The notes under the pieces were generated by a model that was not told the DNA's origin, did not search any database, and saw nothing but the letters and a program-made list of their open reading frames with translations. Shown here piece by piece: positions 36,170 to 45,439 of a stretch of DNA of 64,000 nt; positions within the stretch are counted from its first letter, which is position 1, and the number at the start of each line of letters is the position of its first letter. The stretch is from Cupriavidus necator (lineage in GTDB: Bacteria > Pseudomonadota > Gammaproteobacteria > Burkholderiales > Burkholderiaceae). The position numbers and the translations under genes were made by a program. The stretch covers positions 1,240,001-1,304,000 of the forward strand of contig CP074381.1 of assembly GCA_022041995.1 (NCBI GenBank), read 5' to 3'.

Positions 36170-36697
36170 CTAAAGCGGATCGGCGGCGCTGGCGGCGCCA
36201 AGCGCGGCCAGCCAGACACCGAAGGCCGGTGGCGTCATCACTTCCACGCCGCTGCTGCGGCGCAGGCGGGTGCGCAGCTTGAGCACGGCCTTGTCCTTCG
36301 ATACCAGGCAGGCGGCGCCGGCAAAGTGCGCCAGCTCAATGAACTTCTGGTCGTCGGTGTCCTTGCAGCGCGGCAGGCGGATGGCATCGTAGTCGGCCTG
36401 CGGCGGCGCGGCTTCCAGGCTGGCGAGGCGGTCGACGGTGGCCAGCGCGGCATCGATATCGACGTCAAAGCGGGTAAATTGCGGATAGGCCAGCACCCGG
36501 CGCAGTTCCTCGCGGCAGTCGGCGCGGATCACCGGGGCGATGGTGCCGGCCTCCAGCGCCGCGCGGATCGGCTCCACATGGGGGTCGCGAAAGACCAGCA
36601 GGTCCACCCAGATATTGGAGTCGAGCACCACGCGGGGCGCAGATGTGACGCCGGCGGGGCTGGCGAAGAGGGTGGTTCCGGTGGTGTCGAGGCGCAT
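36170..36697 (-). CDS. Putative PIN-domain ribonuclease (COG1569-like)
   Basis: A 175-residue PIN-fold protein. The catalytic acids are D26 in [12 protein letters not shown], an acidic pair in [14 protein letters not shown], and D-T-D-D in [20 protein letters not shown] with the final [15 protein letters not shown]. These are the usual metal-binding positions of VapC-like RNases. No antitoxin of the usual VapB/RHH or AbrB size lies next to it; the flanking genes are an aminotransferase and yaaA. It could be an orphan toxin-like RNase or a stand-alone regulator. Confidence 0.75.
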   Translation of the reverse strand: MRLDTTGTTLFASPAGVTSAPRVVLDSNIWVDLLVFRDPHVEPIRAALEAGTIAPVIRADCREELRRVLAYPQFTRFDVDIDAALATVDRLASLEAAPPQADYDAIRLPRCKDTDDQKFIELAHFAGAACLVSKDKAVLKLRTRLRRSSGVEVMTPPAFGVWLAALGAASAADPL

Positions 36698-36746
36698 TCG
36701 CTACAATCTCGGCTTGTTTGTCCTTGGCTACTGCCGCGATTTTGCC

Positions 36747-37531
36747 ATGCTCATCGTTTTGTCTCCCGCCAAGTCGCTGGACTACGAGACTCCCCCGCGC
36801 CTCAAGACCCATACGCTGCCGCGCTTTATCGACCGTTCCACCACGCTGGTCGAGCGCCTGCGCATGCTGGCCCCGCAGGACGTGGGCGCGCTGATGGACA
36901 TCTCCGACAAGCTCGCGGTGCTCAATGTGACGCGCTACGCCGACTGGTCGCCGGAGTTCACCGCCGCCAACAGCAAGCAGGCGGTGCTGGCCTTCAATGG
37001 CGACGTCTACGACGGCCTGGGCGCGAACACGCTGTCGGCCGACGATCTCGGCTTTGCGCAGAAGCACATCCGCATCCTGTCCGGCCTATACGGCGTGCTG
37101 CGCCCGCTGGACTGGATGCAGCCCTACCGGCTGGAGATGGGCACGCGCCTCGACAACGCCGCCGGCAAGGATCTGTACGCGTTCTGGGGTGACGATGTCA
37201 CGCAGATGATCAACGCCGACATGACCGCGCTCAAGCAGGAAGGCGCGCCGGTGCTGGTCAACCTGGCCTCGGAAGAGTATTTCAAGGCGGTGCGGCCCAA
37301 GGTGCTGCAGGCGCGCATCGTCACGCCGGTGTTCGAGGACTGGAAGGGCGGCCGCTACAAGATCATTTCGTTCCACGCCAAGCGCGCGCGCGCACCATGG
37401 CGCGCTATGCGGTGATGCATCGGGTGACCGAGCCGGAAAAGCTCAAGCGCTTTGCCGAAGACGGCTACGCCTTCGACGCCGCTGCCTCGGATGCCACCCG
37501 CTGGGTGTTCCGCCGCCGCCTGGAAGACTGA
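36747..37531 (+). CDS. yaaA: Peroxide stress protein YaaA (DUF328; one-base frameshift)
   Basis: A YaaA/DUF328 protein, 261 residues when repaired, which in E. coli limits iron and DNA damage during H2O2 stress. [58 protein letters not shown] and [12 protein letters not shown] are all present. The frame breaks at 37392-37393: CGCGCGCACC stands for CGCGCGGCACC. After restoration the sequence reads R-G-T-M-A-R-Y and ends FRRRLED. ATG 36747 is the family start. It is divergent from the PIN gene. The missing G next to a CG repeat fits the other suspected errors. Confidence 0.88.
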
Positions 37532-37557
37532 AACCTATCGCCACGAGACTGCCAGCC

Positions 37558-38699
37558 ATGCCTGCCGCCATGCACATCTCTTCGCATTTCGACTCCGGCG
37601 CCATCGAGGTCGAGGCGCTCGACCGCGCCGACGATATCCGCCTGCGCATCCGCGCCGACTCGCACGCCGACTTCCGCCAGTGGTTCCATTTCCGCCTGCA
37701 GGGCGCGGCGGGGCAGGCGTGCCGGATGCATTTTCTGAACGCCGGCGACTGCACCTATCCGGACGGATGGCGCGACTACCGCGCGGTGGCTTCGTACGAC
37801 CGCGCCAACTGGTTCCGCGTGCCGACGCGCTTCGACGGCCACGTGATGACGGTGGAATTCACGCCCGGGCACGACAGCATCTGGTTTGCGTATTTCGAGC
37901 CCTATCCGGATGAGCGCCACCTGTCGCTGCTGGCCAGCTGCCAGCGCTCGCCGCTGGCGCGGCTGTCGCACCTGGGCAGCACCGTGGACGGGCGCGACAT
38001 GACCCGCGTCACGCTGGGCCAGCCCGGCCCCGGCAAGAAGACCATCTGGATGATCGCGCGCCAGCACCCGGGCGAGAGCATGGCTGAGTGGTTTGTCGAA
38101 GGCGTGCTGCAGCGGCTGACCGGCACCGGCATGTGGGCGGGCGACCCGGTTGCGCGCAAGCTGCTGGAGCGCGCGGTCTTCCATATCGTGCCGAACATGA
38201 ACCCGGACGGCTCGGCGCGTGGCAACCTGCGCACCAACGCCGCCGGCGCCAACCTGAACCGCGAGTGGATGGCACCGAGCCCGGATAACAGCCCCGAGGT
38301 CTACCACGTGCGCCGCGCCATCGAGGCCACCGGCTGCGACATGTTCTTCGACATCCATGGCGACGAGGGACTGCCGTACAACTTCGTCGCCGGCAGCGAG
38401 ATGCTGCGGGCTTTACCGAGGCGCGCCGGCGCGAGCAGCAGCGCTTTATCGAGGCCTTCAAGCGGGCCTCGCCGGATTTCCAGGATGTGCACGGCTACGC
38501 GGCCAGCAAGTACAACGCGGATGCGCTCAAGCTGGCGTCCAAGTACATCGGGCATACCTTCGGCTGCCTGGCGCTGACGCTGGAGATGCCGTTCAAGGAC
38601 AATGCCGATCTGCCGGATCCGGAGGTCGGCTGGAACGGCGCGCGCAGCGCGCTGCTGGGGACGGCGATGTTGCAGGCGATCCTTGATTATCTGGGCTGA
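37558..38699 (+). CDS. M14-type zinc carboxypeptidase (one-base frameshift)
   Basis: A peptidase M14 family member with an N-terminal beta-sandwich (about residues 1-130) and a zinc-peptidase domain. The zinc site is seen in RQHPGESMAEWF (H and E) and in DIHGDEG (H), with NMNPDG, TNAAGANLNREW and the C-terminal LTLEMPFK for substrate binding. The layout matches the cytosolic carboxypeptidase (CCP/AGBL-like) branch. The frame breaks at 38407-38410, where CTGCGGGC stands for CTGCCGGGC (L-P-G). Restored, it is 380 residues. It starts 27 bp after yaaA. Confidence 0.86.
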
Positions 38700-38717
38700 G
38701 GCTGGCGAACTTTGCCC

Positions 38718-38770
38718 GCTTGTGGTTGTGTCCCCTCTCCCATTTATGGGAGAGGGGACACAACAAGCGC
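38718..38770. repeat. Large hairpin, REP-like repeat
   Basis: GTTGTGTCCCCTCTCCCA (38725-38742) pairs perfectly with TGGGAGAGGGGACACAAC (38747-38764), giving an 18-bp stem with TTTA loop. The arms are extended by GCTTGT/ACAAGC-like flanks. No T-run follows, so it is not a classical terminator. It shares CCCCTCTCCC with the repeats at 10.7 and 48.0 kb. Confidence 0.7.
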
Positions 38771-38799
38771 CTGCATGGGCGCCCGCGGTCTCACTGCGC

Positions 38800-39591
38800 T
38801 CACTGCTTCTTCTTGGCCTTGCTGCTTGTCTTGGCCGACCCCGAAGCCGAAGTGGTCGAAGCCGACTTCGACGACTTCGATGACTTCGCCGCCGACGACT
38901 TGCCCGACTTCGCCGACGCCGTGCTCTTGCCCCCCTTGCGGCTCTTGCTTGACGAGGTGCGCGTAGCCGTGGGCACGGCCGGCTCGGCAGCCGGTTCGCT
39001 GATGGTGGCGCCGCCGCTGTCAAGCAGCTCATACGCCAGCATCATCCCGTCGTCATAACCGCAGCGCACCTTCACCGGCTGCCAGTCGTCGCTGCCGCGG
39101 CGCTTGTGCGCGGTGGCGGCGAAGGTGACCACCGAGCTGACCGGCACGGCCTGCTTGCCGGGCGAGAAGCGTCCGCTCCATGGCTCGGTCGTGGCCTGTC
39201 CCGCGGCGAGCGCGCCGGTGGGGATCTTCAATGCATCGTAGCTGGCCGAGCGCGGCACCACCCAGCTGGCGTGGGCGGCGCAGTCCGCCACGTCGCCGGT
39301 GGCGCTCTCGGTCTTCATCAGTTGTTCGCGCATGCGGGTCCGGTACTCGGACAGGCTGACGCGGCCACGGTCGGGCAGGGTGATGGTCTTGGTGGGCGCA
39401 GTGGAAGTGGCGGGTGCCGGGGCGGCGGCAGGTCGGGCGGGCGCGGCGGCGGGTGCCGGCGCGGGGGCCGGGCCGGCGCTGGCATCATCGGCCGGCATAT
39501 TGGCGCAGCCTGCCAGCGCGATCGCACCGGCCACTGCGGCAGCCACCATGCGGAGCCGGCTGCCGAGCAGTTCGGAGATTCGTCGGATCAC
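38800..39591 (-). CDS. Hypothetical lipoprotein with Lys/Ser-rich C-terminus
   Basis: A 263-residue protein with a lipoprotein signal (ALAGC, Cys29) if read from the GTG at 39591. ATG 39549 would leave no positive n-region, so GTG is preferred; neither has a strong ribosome site. A Pro/Ala-rich linker (about residues 40-70) precedes a folded part, TLPDRGRVSLSEYRTRMREQ, with a paired-Cys CAAHASWV and CGYDDGMM region. The final 60 residues are dominated by Lys, Ser and Ala (KSSKSSKSASTTSASGSAK, then KAKKKQ), which could bind acidic polymers or the cell surface. I do not recognise a named family. Confidence 0.65.
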   Translation of the reverse strand: MIRRISELLGSRLRMVAAAVAGAIALAGCANMPADDASAGPAPAPAPAAAPARPAAAPAPATSTAPTKTITLPDRGRVSLSEYRTRMREQLMKTESATGDVADCAAHASWVVPRSASYDALKIPTGALAAGQATTEPWSGRFSPGKQAVPVSSVVTFAATAHKRRGSDDWQPVKVRCGYDDGMMLAYELLDSGGATISEPAAEPAVPTATRTSSSKSRKGGKSTASAKSGKSSAAKSSKSSKSASTTSASGSAKTSSKAKKKQ

Positions 39592-39842
39592 GGTGTGAGC
39601 GGTGTGTGCGTGCTTGGGTCTGCCCGCAGGGCCGTAGGGCCGGCAGGCAAGATGGGTTCGCAAAGGAATGCCATGATAGAGGAAACCTATCTGACAAAGT
39701 TCCTAAATCTTGTTACCCATTCTTCCAATGCTTGAAGTCGTGCAGCAAGTGACTTGTGCGCTAGCGGGAATCCCTTGTCTCGCACAACTGCGGTGAACTC
39801 GCAGCGTATGCGGGGCTGCGTGGCGCAGCCCCGGCCTCGGGG

Positions 39843-40728
39843 TCAGGCCACGCGCGACGGCATCGAGCGCGTAAAGCGCAGCAGCTCGTCGAGCAGCAGG
39901 TTCAGGTCATGGCGCAGCCGGGCAAAGCCCGCGGTATGCGTCAGGCCCACCTCGTCCATATAGAGCTTGCGGTTGACCTCCAGCTGCAGGCTGTGGCAGC
40001 CGGCCTGGGGCTGCCCCACCACGCGCACGATCTCCACGCCCTTGTACGGGTGGTTGCGCCAGACGTCGTAGCCCATCTCCTTGAGCACGCCCTCGACCCG
40101 GTCGGTGAAGCGCTTGTCGCAGGTGGTGCCATCGCGGTCGCCCACCACGAAGTCCGGATGCTCCAGCCCCGGGAACTCGGTGGCGTATGGCGCGGCGTGG
40201 CTCGGCATTGAATGGCAGTTGATATGCCAGGCGCTGCCGTGGCTGGCGACGGCGCGGTCGGCCAGCTTCTGCAGCTGCGCGTAATAGGGCAGGTAGCAGC
40301 GGTTGATGCGCGCCTGCACTTCTTCCACGCTCAGCTTGCGGTCGTATATGGCCTCGCCGGTGTCCAGCACGCGCCAGACCAGGCCCTTGCCCAGCCGGGT
40401 CTTGGAGGTCTCCTGCCTGGCTCCGGGCCAGGGCGCGTCGAGCAGGGCTTCGTCGATTTCTTCCAGCGCGCGGTTGGCGTCCAGGTAGCTGCGCGGGAAG
40501 CCCGCGCACAGCAGCGGGATGCCGCGCGCCGGGGCCCGGCGTAGAGCTCGTCGACAAAGGTGTCTTCGGCCTGGCGCAGCAGCGGCAGCGGCAGGGCGGG
40601 TCGGGGCGGAAGTCCGTCGGGTAGATCGTCGCGCTGTGCGGCGAGTCCAGGAACAGCGCCGCGGGCTCACCCTCGGGCTGGTACAGGTAGAACGGACTGT
40701 CCGCGGTGGTTCGGTCGGTGTCGGTCAT
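39843..40728 (-). CDS. N-formylglutamate amidohydrolase family (two frameshifts)
   Basis: A HutG/FGase-type protein, 295 residues when repaired. It starts MTDTDRTTADSPFYLYQPEGE and has the conserved DSPHSATIYP, FPRSYLDANRALEEIDEALL, WHINCHSMPSHAAP and SLQLEVNRKLYMDE. The zinc-binding DANR and H-x-H/E positions match the family, which cleaves N-formyl-L-glutamate. Two losses break the frame: at 40594-40596 the plus strand has GGG where GGGG is expected (D-P-P-L-P-L), and at 40535-40537 it has CCC where CCCC is expected (Y-A-G-A-P-A-R-G). It lies 15 bp downstream of a Bug binding protein, so a shared role is likely. The true substrate is not certain. Confidence 0.82.
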
Positions 40729-40743
40729 GGTGTTGCTGTGGAA

Positions 40744-41733
40744 TCAGTCGAGCGAGATCTTGGCGGCGGCGGCCACGCGTTTGTTCTTGGCCACTTCGCT
40801 CTTGATCTGGGCGGCAAAGTGCGCCGGCGTATCGCCCACCGGGGTCGCGCCCAGCTTCTCGAGCTTGGCCTTCACTTCCGGCAGCGCCAGCACCTTGACC
40901 GCGGCGGTATGGAGCCTGGTCTGGATATCCGCCGGCAGGTTGGCCGGTGCGATCAGGCCGAACCAGGCGGCGTCGTTGACTTCGCCCAGGCCCAGCTCGG
41001 CAAAGGTCGGCACGTTGGGCAGCGCGGCCACGCGCTTGGGCGCCGCCACGGCGAGCGCACGCAGCTTGCCGCCTTCAATGAACGGCAGCGACGACGGCAG
41101 GTTGTCGAACAGCACCTGCACCTGGCCGGCCAGCGCGTCGTTCAGCGCCGGGCCCACGCCCTTGTAGGGCACGTGCAGCAGTTCGGTCTTGCTGCTCATC
41201 TTGAACAGCTCCCCCATCATATGCGAGACGCTGCCGTTGCCCGCCGAGCCATAGGCCAGCTTGTTGGGCTGCGACTGCGCCAGCGCGATGAAGGACTTCA
41301 TGTCGGTGGCCTTGACCGCCGGGTTGATGCTCATCACGTTGGGCACCGAGGCCAGGTTGGTGATGGTGGTGAAGTCCTTGGTTGCATCGTAGGACAGGCG
41401 CGGGTAGACCGCCGGATTGATGCCATGGGTCGAGGCCGTGGCAATGCCCAGCGTATACCCGTCCGGCGCCGCCTTGGACAGGAAAGCGGTGCCGATGCTG
41501 CCGCCGGCGCCGCCGCGGTTGTCAACCACCACGGCCTGGCCCAGTTGCTGGCCGAGCTTGTCGGCGACGATGCGCGCGATGATGTCGGTGGTGCCGCCAG
41601 CGGGGAAGGGCACCACCAGCGTGATCGGCTTGGTCGGGTAGCCGGCCTGCTGCGCCACGGCGCTGAAGGAGATGCCGGCAGCGGCGGCGGCCGAAGCGGC
41701 GGCCAGGAGTCGGAGAAGATGGCGACGTTGCAT
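40744..41733 (-). CDS. Tripartite tricarboxylate transporter substrate-binding protein (Bug/TctC)
   Basis: A 329-residue periplasmic binding protein. The signal MQRRHLLRLLAAASAAAAAG ends near SAVAQQ. YPTKPITLVVPFPAGGTTDII, NRGGAGGSIGTAFLSKA and YGSAGNGSVSHMMGELF mark a Bug receptor. No TctA/TctB membrane genes lie here, which is common for the many orphan Bug genes of Burkholderiales. ATG 41733 is used; a frame from 41805 would add a non-signal leader. The order Bug-then-formylglutamate amidohydrolase suggests the ligand could be an N-acyl amino acid or a related acid. A LysR gene is divergent. Confidence 0.88.
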   Translation of the reverse strand: MQRRHLLRLLAAASAAAAAGISFSAVAQQAGYPTKPITLVVPFPAGGTTDIIARIVADKLGQQLGQAVVVDNRGGAGGSIGTAFLSKAAPDGYTLGIATASTHGINPAVYPRLSYDATKDFTTITNLASVPNVMSINPAVKATDMKSFIALAQSQPNKLAYGSAGNGSVSHMMGELFKMSSKTELLHVPYKGVGPALNDALAGQVQVLFDNLPSSLPFIEGGKLRALAVAAPKRVAALPNVPTFAELGLGEVNDAAWFGLIAPANLPADIQTRLHTAAVKVLALPEVKAKLEKLGATPVGDTPAHFAAQIKSEVAKNKRVAAAAKISLD

Positions 41734-41857
41734 GACGGGGTCCAGGGGAAGGGGAGGAATAAAGTGGATTTCACGATTCTGCGCGCCGGGGCAAGCGTGC
41801 CGCAAACGAAATAAAATCCTTAGCTCATTCCATTTGGTCGTAAAGTAGAGGTGATTT

Positions 41858-42765
41858 ATGCGACGCCTATGTCCGTCGCTGACCGAGTTGCAGGCCTTCG
41901 AGGCCGCCGCGCGTCATAACAGTTTTACCGTAGCCGCGCGTGAACTGCATGTCACGCAAGGCGCGGTCAGCAAGCAGGTGCGCAGCCTGGAGGCTTACCT
42001 GGGCGTGGAGCTGTTCCAGCGCGTGCGCCAGCGCCTGATGCTGACCAAGGCGGGCGAGCGCTACCTGGAGCGCATCGGCCCCAGCCTGAACGAGCTGGAG
42101 GCCGCCACCGTCGAGCTGATGGCGCGGCAGGGGCGGGGCGGCGTGCTGCACATCGCCAGCATGCCGACGCTGGGCGCCAAGTGGCTGATCCCGCGCCTGC
42201 CGCAGTTTTTCGCGCGCCATCCGGAGGTGACGCTGGAATTCGTGCCGCACGCGCAGGGCTACGATTTTTCCGAGCCGGACCTGGACGCTGCGATCCGTTT
42301 CGGCGACGGCGTCTGGCCCGGCAGCCTGGCCGACTACATGACCGGGCGTGAGGTGCTGCCGGTGTGCCGCCCGGGCCTGCTGGCGTCCGAGCCCGGCGGC
42401 GTGGCGCCCACGCCCGCTGCCTTGCTGCGCTATCCGCTGCTGCACCACACCACCGTGCCCGAGGCCTGGCCCGACTGGTTCGCCACGCTGGGCGTGCCGA
42501 CCCGCGAGGCCTGGAGCGGCGCGCGCTTCGACCAGTTTTCGCTGCTCACGCAGGCCGCGCTGTCGGGTCTGGGCATCGCGCTGATCCCGCGCTGTCTGAT
42601 CGAGGAAGAACTGGCCACCGGGGCGCTGGTGGTGGCGCATCCGGCCAGGTGCTGGCCAGGAAGGGCTATTACCTGTGCTATCCGGAGCAGAAGCAGCACC
42701 TGCCGGCGCTGCGCACGTTCCGCGCATGGGTGATGGAAGGGGCCGACCTGGCGCGGCCCGCCTGA
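41858..42765 (+). CDS. LysR family regulator, GcvA-like (one-base frameshift)
   Basis: A 302-residue LTTR when repaired. The HTH (LTELQAFEAAARHNSFTVAA, then LHVTQGAVSKQVRSLEAYLG) is of the GcvA/AmpR type. IRFGDGVWPG and FDQFSLLTQAALSGLGIALI belong to the effector domain. The frame breaks at 42643-42644: CATCCGGCCAGG stands for CATCCGGGCCAGG (H-P-G-Q-V-L). After that the protein reads GYYLCYPEQKQHLPALRTF and ends at 42765. It is divergent from the Bug/formylglutamate amidohydrolase operon, which it likely controls, and ends 3 bp from the next LysR gene. Confidence 0.87.
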
Positions 42766-42768
42766 CGT

Positions 42769-43677
42769 TCAGCCCACGTCCGATGTCAACTGGCGCAACT
42801 GCTCCAGCAGCTTCGCTGCCGGCGCCGGAAGGATGCCCTGGCGGCGCCGGTACACCGCCAGCCGGCGCGGCGCCTGGGCGCCTTCAATGGGCAGCGGCTG
42901 GATCATGCCGGCCTTTTGCTCGGCCTCGTACATCGGCGCGGCCATCCAGCTGAGGAAGCCCGCGCGTGCCACCAGCGCCTTGAGCGCAATGATCGAGCGG
43001 GTTTCGGCGACGATGTCCGGCGGCGGCAGCCCGGCCCGTGCAAACAGCCGTTGCAGTTCGTCGAATGGCGCCGTGCCGCGCGGCGGCATGACCCAGCGGC
43101 AGCCGACCGTATCCGCCAGCCGCAGCGCCGGCCGGCCCGTCAGCGGATGCCCGGCGGCGGCGACCACGAAGCTGCTGTCGCTCCAGCCCACATCCGCCAC
43201 GGCGCAAATTTCCTCATTCTCCGGCAGCGCGATGCCGATGGCCAGGTCGATCTCGCGGCGCAGCAGCGCATCGGCCAGGAAATCTCCCACCCCTTCGACG
43301 ATGCGCACGCGCAGCCCGGGCCAGCGTGCCAGCACCGCCTCGATCGCTTCCGGCAGCACCACGCTGGCCACGCTGGCGACGGTGCCCACGCGGATGGTGC
43401 CGGCAGCCAGCCCGCGCAGCGCGCGCACGGCCTCGGTGGCGTGCTCGGCCTCGTGGCGCAAGAGGTTGGCGTGCGGCAGCAGGGCCTCGCCGCAGGCGGT
43501 CAGCACCATGCCGGTGGCATAGCGTTCGAACAGCGGCGCGTCCAGCTGGGCTTCCAGCCGCTGGATGGTGCGGCTCAGTGCCGGCTGGGTCACGTTCAGC
43601 TGTGCGGCCGCGCGGCCCAGGCTGCCGTGTTCGCACACCGCAAGGAAGGCAAGAAGCTGGCGCAGATCGAGGGTCAT
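42769..43677 (-). CDS. LysR family transcriptional regulator
   Basis: A 302-residue LTTR with DLRQLLAFLAVCEHGSLGRAA and NVTQPALSRTIQRLEAQLDAPLFERYATG as its HTH at residues 3-60. The effector domain includes GTIRVGTVASVASVVLPEAI and DLAIGIALPENEEI. ATG 43677 is preferred over a longer open frame from 43890, which would run into the neighbouring gene. It is divergent from the benzoylformate decarboxylase gene, with a dyad in the gap, so it is a good candidate regulator of that operon. Confidence 0.9.
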   Translation of the reverse strand: MTLDLRQLLAFLAVCEHGSLGRAAAQLNVTQPALSRTIQRLEAQLDAPLFERYATGMVLTACGEALLPHANLLRHEAEHATEAVRALRGLAAGTIRVGTVASVASVVLPEAIEAVLARWPGLRVRIVEGVGDFLADALLRREIDLAIGIALPENEEICAVADVGWSDSSFVVAAAGHPLTGRPALRLADTVGCRWVMPPRGTAPFDELQRLFARAGLPPPDIVAETRSIIALKALVARAGFLSWMAAPMYEAEQKAGMIQPLPIEGAQAPRRLAVYRRRQGILPAPAAKLLEQLRQLTSDVG

Positions 43678-43694
43678 GCCAAATCGTAATGACT

Positions 43695-43711
43695 TTGCCC
43701 CGAAACGGCAA
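43695..43711. promoter_or_regulatory. Dyad in the LysR-mdlC intergenic region
   Basis: TTGCC-ccgaaac-GGCAA is a perfect 5-bp-arm dyad with 7-bp spacer, located between the two divergent starts, as a LysR-type operator would be. A further GGGCAAGG copy follows at 43718-43725. Confidence 0.45.
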
Positions 43712-43786
43712 TTTCTGGGCAAGGCCTGATTGTCCATACTGGTCGGCAAGCTTTGTCTCTGATTCCGCACTGGAGCTTCCTCGACC

Positions 43787-45390
43787 ATGGCCAGTTCTGC
43801 CTCGCCTGCCGCCTCCGCCACTCCCACCACCGTGCGCACCGCGGTGCTGGACCTGCTGCGCGGGTTCGGCATGACCACCATCTTCGGCAATCCCGGCTCG
43901 ACCGAGCTGCCGCTGTTCCTCGATTTCCCCGACGACTTTCGCTACATCCTCGGCCTGCAGGAATCCGTGGTGGTGGGCATGGCCGATGGCTATGCCCAGG
44001 CCACCCGCAATGCGGCCTTCGTCAACCTGCACTCGGCGGCCGGTGTCGGCCATGCCATGGGCAGCATCTTCACCGCCCACAAGAACCGCACCCCGATGGT
44101 GATCACGGCCGGGCAGCAGGCGCGCTCGATCCTGCCGTTCGAGCCCTTCCTGTTCTCGGCTCAGGCCACTGAGCTGCCCAAGCCCTACGTGAAGTGGAGT
44201 TGCGAGCCGGCGCGGGCCGAAGACGTGCCGCTGGCGATTGCGCGCGGCTACTACATCGCCATGCAGCCGCCGCGCGGGCCGGTGCTGATCTCGATCCCCG
44301 CCGATGACTGGGCCCGGGCGTGCGAGCCGGTGCTGCCGCGCACGGTCAGCACTGAAAGCCGCGTGCAGCCGGCACTGCTGGCGCAGATCGGCGACGCTCT
44401 CGATGCCAGCCGCCGGCCGGCGTTCGTGGTGGGCGCGGCCGTGGACCGCGATGGCGCCTGGGACGATGTCGTGCGCCTGGCGGAACGGCACCAGGCGGCG
44501 GTGTGGGTGGCGCCGATGTCGGGGCGCTGCGGCTTTCCGGAAGACCATCCGCTGTTTGCCGGCTTCCTGCCGGCGATGCGCGAGAAGATCGTCGGGCTGC
44601 TGACGGGCCACGACCTCGTGTTCGCGCTGGGGGCGGCGGCCTTCACTTATCACGTCGAGGGGTTTGGCCCCACGCGCCGCCCGGGGCGCAGGTGGTGCAG
44701 CTGATCGACGATCCGAATATCGCCGCATGGGCGCCGGTGGGCACTGCCGCAGTCGGCAGCATCCGCCAGGGCGTGGCCGACCTGCTGGCGCGCCCGGCGC
44801 CGCCGCGGCGCGAAGCCCCGCGCCCGCGCGTGCCGGCACCGCGCGCCGAGCCCGGCATGCCGATGAGCGTCGCCTATGTCCTGCAGACGCTGGCGGAACT
44901 GCGCGACCCCGATTCCATCGTGGTCGAGGAAGCGCCCAGCGCGCGCCCGGTGATGCATCGCCACCTGCCCATCCTGCGCAGCGAGACCTTCTATACGATG
45001 TGCAGCGGCGGGCTTGGCTACGGCCTGCCCGCGGCAGTGGGCGTCGCGCTGGGCAAGCCGGGGCGCAAGGTGATCGGCCTGGTCGGCGACGGCTCCAGCA
45101 TGTATTCGATCCAGGCGCTGTGGAGCGCCGCTCAACTGGGCCTGCCGATCACGTTCATCGTGCTCAACAACCGGCGCTACGCCGCCCTGCAGGAGTTTGC
45201 GCCGACCTTCGGCTTTGGCGGCGATGATCCGCTGGTCGGCACGGCCTTGCCCGACCTGGATTTCGTGTCAATTGCGCTCGGGCATGGTTGCGAGGCAGTG
45301 CGGGTGACTCATCCTGCTGCATTGCGCGAAGCACTGGCGACAGCCCTGCGGATGCGTGTACCGACCGTGGTGGAGATCGAGGTGGCCTGA
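43787..45390 (+). CDS. mdlC: Benzoylformate decarboxylase (one-base frameshift)
   Basis: A ThDP-dependent enzyme, 534 residues when repaired, which decarboxylates benzoylformate to benzaldehyde. The residues known to matter in the Pseudomonas enzyme are all here: Ser38 (GNPGSTELP), Glu59 (LQESVVVGMADG), His82 (NLHSAAGVGHAMG) and the His of FTYHVEG. The ThDP-Mg motif is LVGDGSSMYSIQALWSAAQL followed by ITFIVLNN. The frame breaks at 44668-44671, where GGCCCCACG stands for GGCCCCCACG (G-P-H-A-P-P-G). No mandelate racemase or dehydrogenase lies here. It is divergent from a LysR gene and is followed 49 bp later by an aldehyde dehydrogenase. Confidence 0.9.
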
Positions 45391-45439
45391 GCCGCAGCGC
45401 CAGACGACAGACGAAGTACCCCTTCCAGGAGACTCCAGG

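Noticed and set aside
6009..45390. Nine genes with broken frames as true pseudogenes
   Set aside because: All breaks are single losses within G/C runs and no gene shows a second kind of damage, so sequence error is the simpler reading.
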